Source: Sarcocystis neurona
Taxonomy: Eukaryota > Apicomplexa > Conoidasida > Eucoccidiorida > Sarcocystidae
Direction of reading: 5' to 3'
DNA: 64,000 nt
Assembly: GCA_000727475.1 (NCBI GenBank)
Contig: KL647315.1
Span: forward strand, 236,264-300,263
Position 1 is the first letter of the stretch. Every line of letters starts with the position of its first letter. The notes beneath the pieces were generated by a model. It was given only the letters and a program-made list of their open reading frames with translations. It had not been told where the DNA came from and did no database searches. The translations under genes and the position numbers were made by a program. Shown piece after piece: positions 61,456 to 64,000 of this stretch.

Positions 61456-61770
61456 CGAAGGAGGAGGGCTGAGGGAGTCAGGCATGAATGCTACTCCTTG
61501 TTGGCTGTCTTGCTGGTGCGATGTGACCGTCCGCTAAAGTGACACCTTTATAACTCTCCTGTTCGCCCGTCTCTCGTGAACTGTGCCCTGCTACGTGTGC
61601 CCTCTCATCTTCAATTTTGAAAAGCGGTGTCTCCGCAAGACCGCCGAGTTCCTTTCGCGACGCGTGCCAGAGAAGTCAACATGCACTTGACGTATTGGCG
61701 TGGTGATATTTAGCTGTGTGTGTTTTTGATGAGCATCGCATGCTATCTGCGAAACATCGTAGCGTCAGCA

Positions 61771-64000
61771 CTACTGCACAGTAAACGGTGCTGCAACAAA
61801 AATAATAGAACGTAGGTAACTCTTTCCATCCTGCGAAACGATTCCGTGTGCTTGACTTCCAGCGAATGCTTCGTGAGGCGATCCTGCTTGGATCTCCACC
61901 TCTCCTCCGGCGTCCGTCTGGCAGCAGTCCGCACCAAAGCACACGTTCATAGTATGCCTTGGCTCACACATGGACAGACTAATGTGATTCTCTGTTTCCT
62001 TTTGTCATGGTGTGCTTCCCAAGCGTGATTCATCGAAGTTTTTTTATGCTGGATTCTTACCAAAGCTCCAGCGTGGATCGCAGCACGACACACGGAGGAG
62101 ATAGGGCTGTAGATGCCTACAGATGCAAAAAAAAGCCAGCGCTCTTTAAAATCACATACAGTAATCAGGTGAAGATTAATCACACTGTTACCGCTTCCAA
62201 CGACTTTCTTGGAAGCTGCAGCGGCGCAGAACGGAGGGCAAACGATGAGTTCTCTTTCGCCGACACCCAGTTTCAGCGCGAAGGCGCCGTCTTCGTCGCA
62301 GGTGAGCGCTCGATAGTGAGGTGCCGTATGCACCGAAAAAGACCGTAGTTCTGGTTTTCTTGATGTCACGCTGACCATTCCTGAGGGATTTTTGGCGTTC
62401 ATGTTCATCTGCCTTACGCATGCACACCAAGTGAAAAACAAAGCTGAATGGCTTTATCTGTTTGCGTCACTTCGTCTCTATCGCTCTCCTTTCCATTGTA
62501 GAGACGTATGTATATACTCACCCGTGACACATAAATACATGTACTTCAAGCTAGCTGTGTGTCGTTCACCACCTAGTTCAGTATGTATCTTCCTACTTCT
62601 GTCGCTATCTATACAGATGCACATGTGCTTTCGAGTGCGCACATATTAGCGTTGATGCTGTGATCAAGTGTACAGCCTTCTGGATTGGCATTTCCTCTTC
62701 ACCATTGGCACCAGTGAGAGTTCTATACATTGTTCAGTTCATGCTGATTGCTGCTCGCTTGAAAAACTGGCTTGAACGCCGCCGTCGTGTGGGGTTCCCC
62801 TCTCTCAATTGTATCTTATCACTGTCACAAACCTGCTGTTACCACCTTAAATCTATTACCACCACCGTCAGCACCGGCAGCGGTTCGTTGTACACTACAC
62901 CTTAAGGTCACGAAGAAACCGTCCTACCGTAGTGCCCACGAGAGGCCTCATAGTCAAAGAGTCCCTCTTGTAGAGTGACAACGGCTTCGCCACCGGTTCG
63001 CTGAATAGCTCCTGCATGTAGGGCAGCTTTGCATATGGAGCTGCTTGCAGAGTAGATGCTGGAACCATGGAGAATAGCAGACGCGTGTGCACAGTCTGCT
63101 GGGCAGGAAACCAGAATGTTGGCGCCTGTAACCCCATTGAATTCAGACTTCTCATCCAGCGTTGTCTGACAGTCTAATGTCAGAGCAACGTTCGTCGGAT
63201 ATAGATTTCTCCTTGATATACTGCCTTCCGCCCCGTGCACTCGGGCGGAAAGTCTGGCTATGTCTTGCTCAGGGTGTTCTTCTGCAGAACAAGGCGATAT
63301 GCACACACGGCCATCTTCGGTTCTCCGAAGCGTGGGATGAGAAGCTTTCACACGCTGTCCTGTCAGTGCTGCTGGAGCCTCCTCCGTCTGCAGCTTCACA
63401 ATCTCCGACGGAGAAAGGACGTAATCGAACACGCGCACCGCGGATATCTCCCCCATAAAGTAGTCCCCGTCCACTCCACTGGCTCTCCCTATCGTAAAAC
63501 GCGACTGAAATGTGCACGTGTGACGTTATGGGTTCTTTTACAGGTACTCACACGGGATCATTCATGCCTAAAGGGCTGCGTGTACGTGTATATATGTGTC
63601 TAGATATATGTATATATATATATATGCACGAGTGTCCATTTATCTCTGTGTGCAGAAATCGCATATTTCTTTGTGTTGTTCACGTATAGAACACGCCTCA
63701 GAGACTAAAGCGCCCATCAACAGCAAAGACGTAGAGCTCTGCCGATTCGTACTTTCAGGTAGAAGCTGTAATCCGTTCTTTGGTGCGCGACTTTCCTTCC
63801 GTTGACGAAAATGGACACAGTTCGTTCCGGCTCGAAGAAGGTCACCACGACGTGAAAGGGTTCTGCGGATGAGTACATACGTTATAACTCACGAATAATT
63901 TCGATTTTGCTACAGGAGTTGTGCGGGTACCTCCAATAACCGGAGTGAAGCCAGTGGTAACCACCAGAGGGTTGCACGTCTGTTCAAATATCAGCTCATC
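61771..64000 (-). CDS. LCCL-domain adhesive protein (CCp/LAP family, CCp3/SR-like), 3' part
   Basis: Six minus-strand exons join in phase: 63931-64000 (continues off the window), 63753-63862, 62928-63504, 62192-62380, 62061-62116 and 61771-61917 (TAG at 61771). The N-terminal visible part is a LamG/pentraxin-like jelly roll: PFHVVVTFFEPERTVSIFVN, then SRFTIGRASGVDGDYFMGEI and AVRVFDYVLSPSEI. A linker leads to two LCCL domains. The first has LTLDCQTTLDEK, ILVSCPADC, GSSIYSASSSICKAALHAGA and a GGEAVV strand. The second has RALTCDEDGAF, LIVCPPFC, IYSPISSVCRAAIHAGAL, DAGGEVEIQAGSP and HGIVSQDGKSYLRS. The protein ends just after LCCL 2 (FVAAPFTVQ). LCCL plus pentraxin/LamG modules characterise the apicomplexan CCp/LAP proteins, secreted adhesive multidomain proteins expressed in sexual stages or crystalloids of Plasmodium and found in coccidia; the CCp3/SR assignment is inference because SRCR and LH2 domains would lie outside the window. 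Introns are 68-547 nt and repeat-poor. Confidence 0.9.

Overview
The window reads as nuclear DNA of a coccidian apicomplexan, most like Eimeria or a close relative (inference). Genes are split into many short exons with GT..AG introns. There is an LCCL/LamG adhesive protein of the apicomplexan CCp/LAP type. A repeat-poor segment (about 1-16,000), a very repeat-rich segment (about 17,900-56,500) and a second repeat-poor segment (about 57,000-64,000) alternate, which is the banding known for Eimeria chromosomes. The repeats are (CTG/CAG)n, TATATG/CATATA and pyrimidine tracts, and they lie almost entirely in introns. One assembly gap (36,402-36,749) sits inside an (AT)n run.

Layout. (1) 1-13,271, plus strand: a many-exon gene for a membrane-anchored protein with RCC1-like blades, a possible SUEL-lectin-like module near its known start and a C-terminal transmembrane segment. 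(2) 14,287 to about 17,200, minus strand: an unidentified cysteine-containing, probably secreted or membrane protein, converging on gene 1. (3) 17,544-33,033, plus: a complete 10-exon gene for a 463-residue membrane J-protein (DnaJ/HSP40) whose exons make up only 9% of its span. (4) 33,034-43,389: mainly low-complexity DNA with the gap and two weak minus-strand exon candidates. (5) 43,390-55,963, minus: a complete six-exon mago nashi (MAGOH) gene, 151 residues, ending in a 15-nt microexon. (6) 44,787-58,547, plus: an unidentified gene, phase-consistent over 16 exons, whose first four exons lie inside mago introns, so the two genes are interleaved on opposite strands. (7) 60,360-61,455: ambiguous plus-strand cysteine-rich exons. 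(8) 61,771-64,000, minus: the 3' part of a LamG/pentraxin-like plus two-LCCL protein that continues beyond the window.

The genes show no shared pathway. Two look like coccidian surface or extracellular proteins (RCC1-like and LCCL). Two are housekeeping (J-protein, exon-junction-complex core). The most interesting signals are structural: CTG repeats in sense orientation just upstream of 3' splice sites on both strands, a TG/AC strand-composition switch near the gap, the interleaved mago locus, a roughly 500-bp imperfect palindrome in a mago intron, and very short (31-43 nt) introns next to kilobase-sized ones. All exon joins were made by eye from splice signals, reading phase and protein resemblance; boundaries can be off by a base or, where stated, are uncertain.
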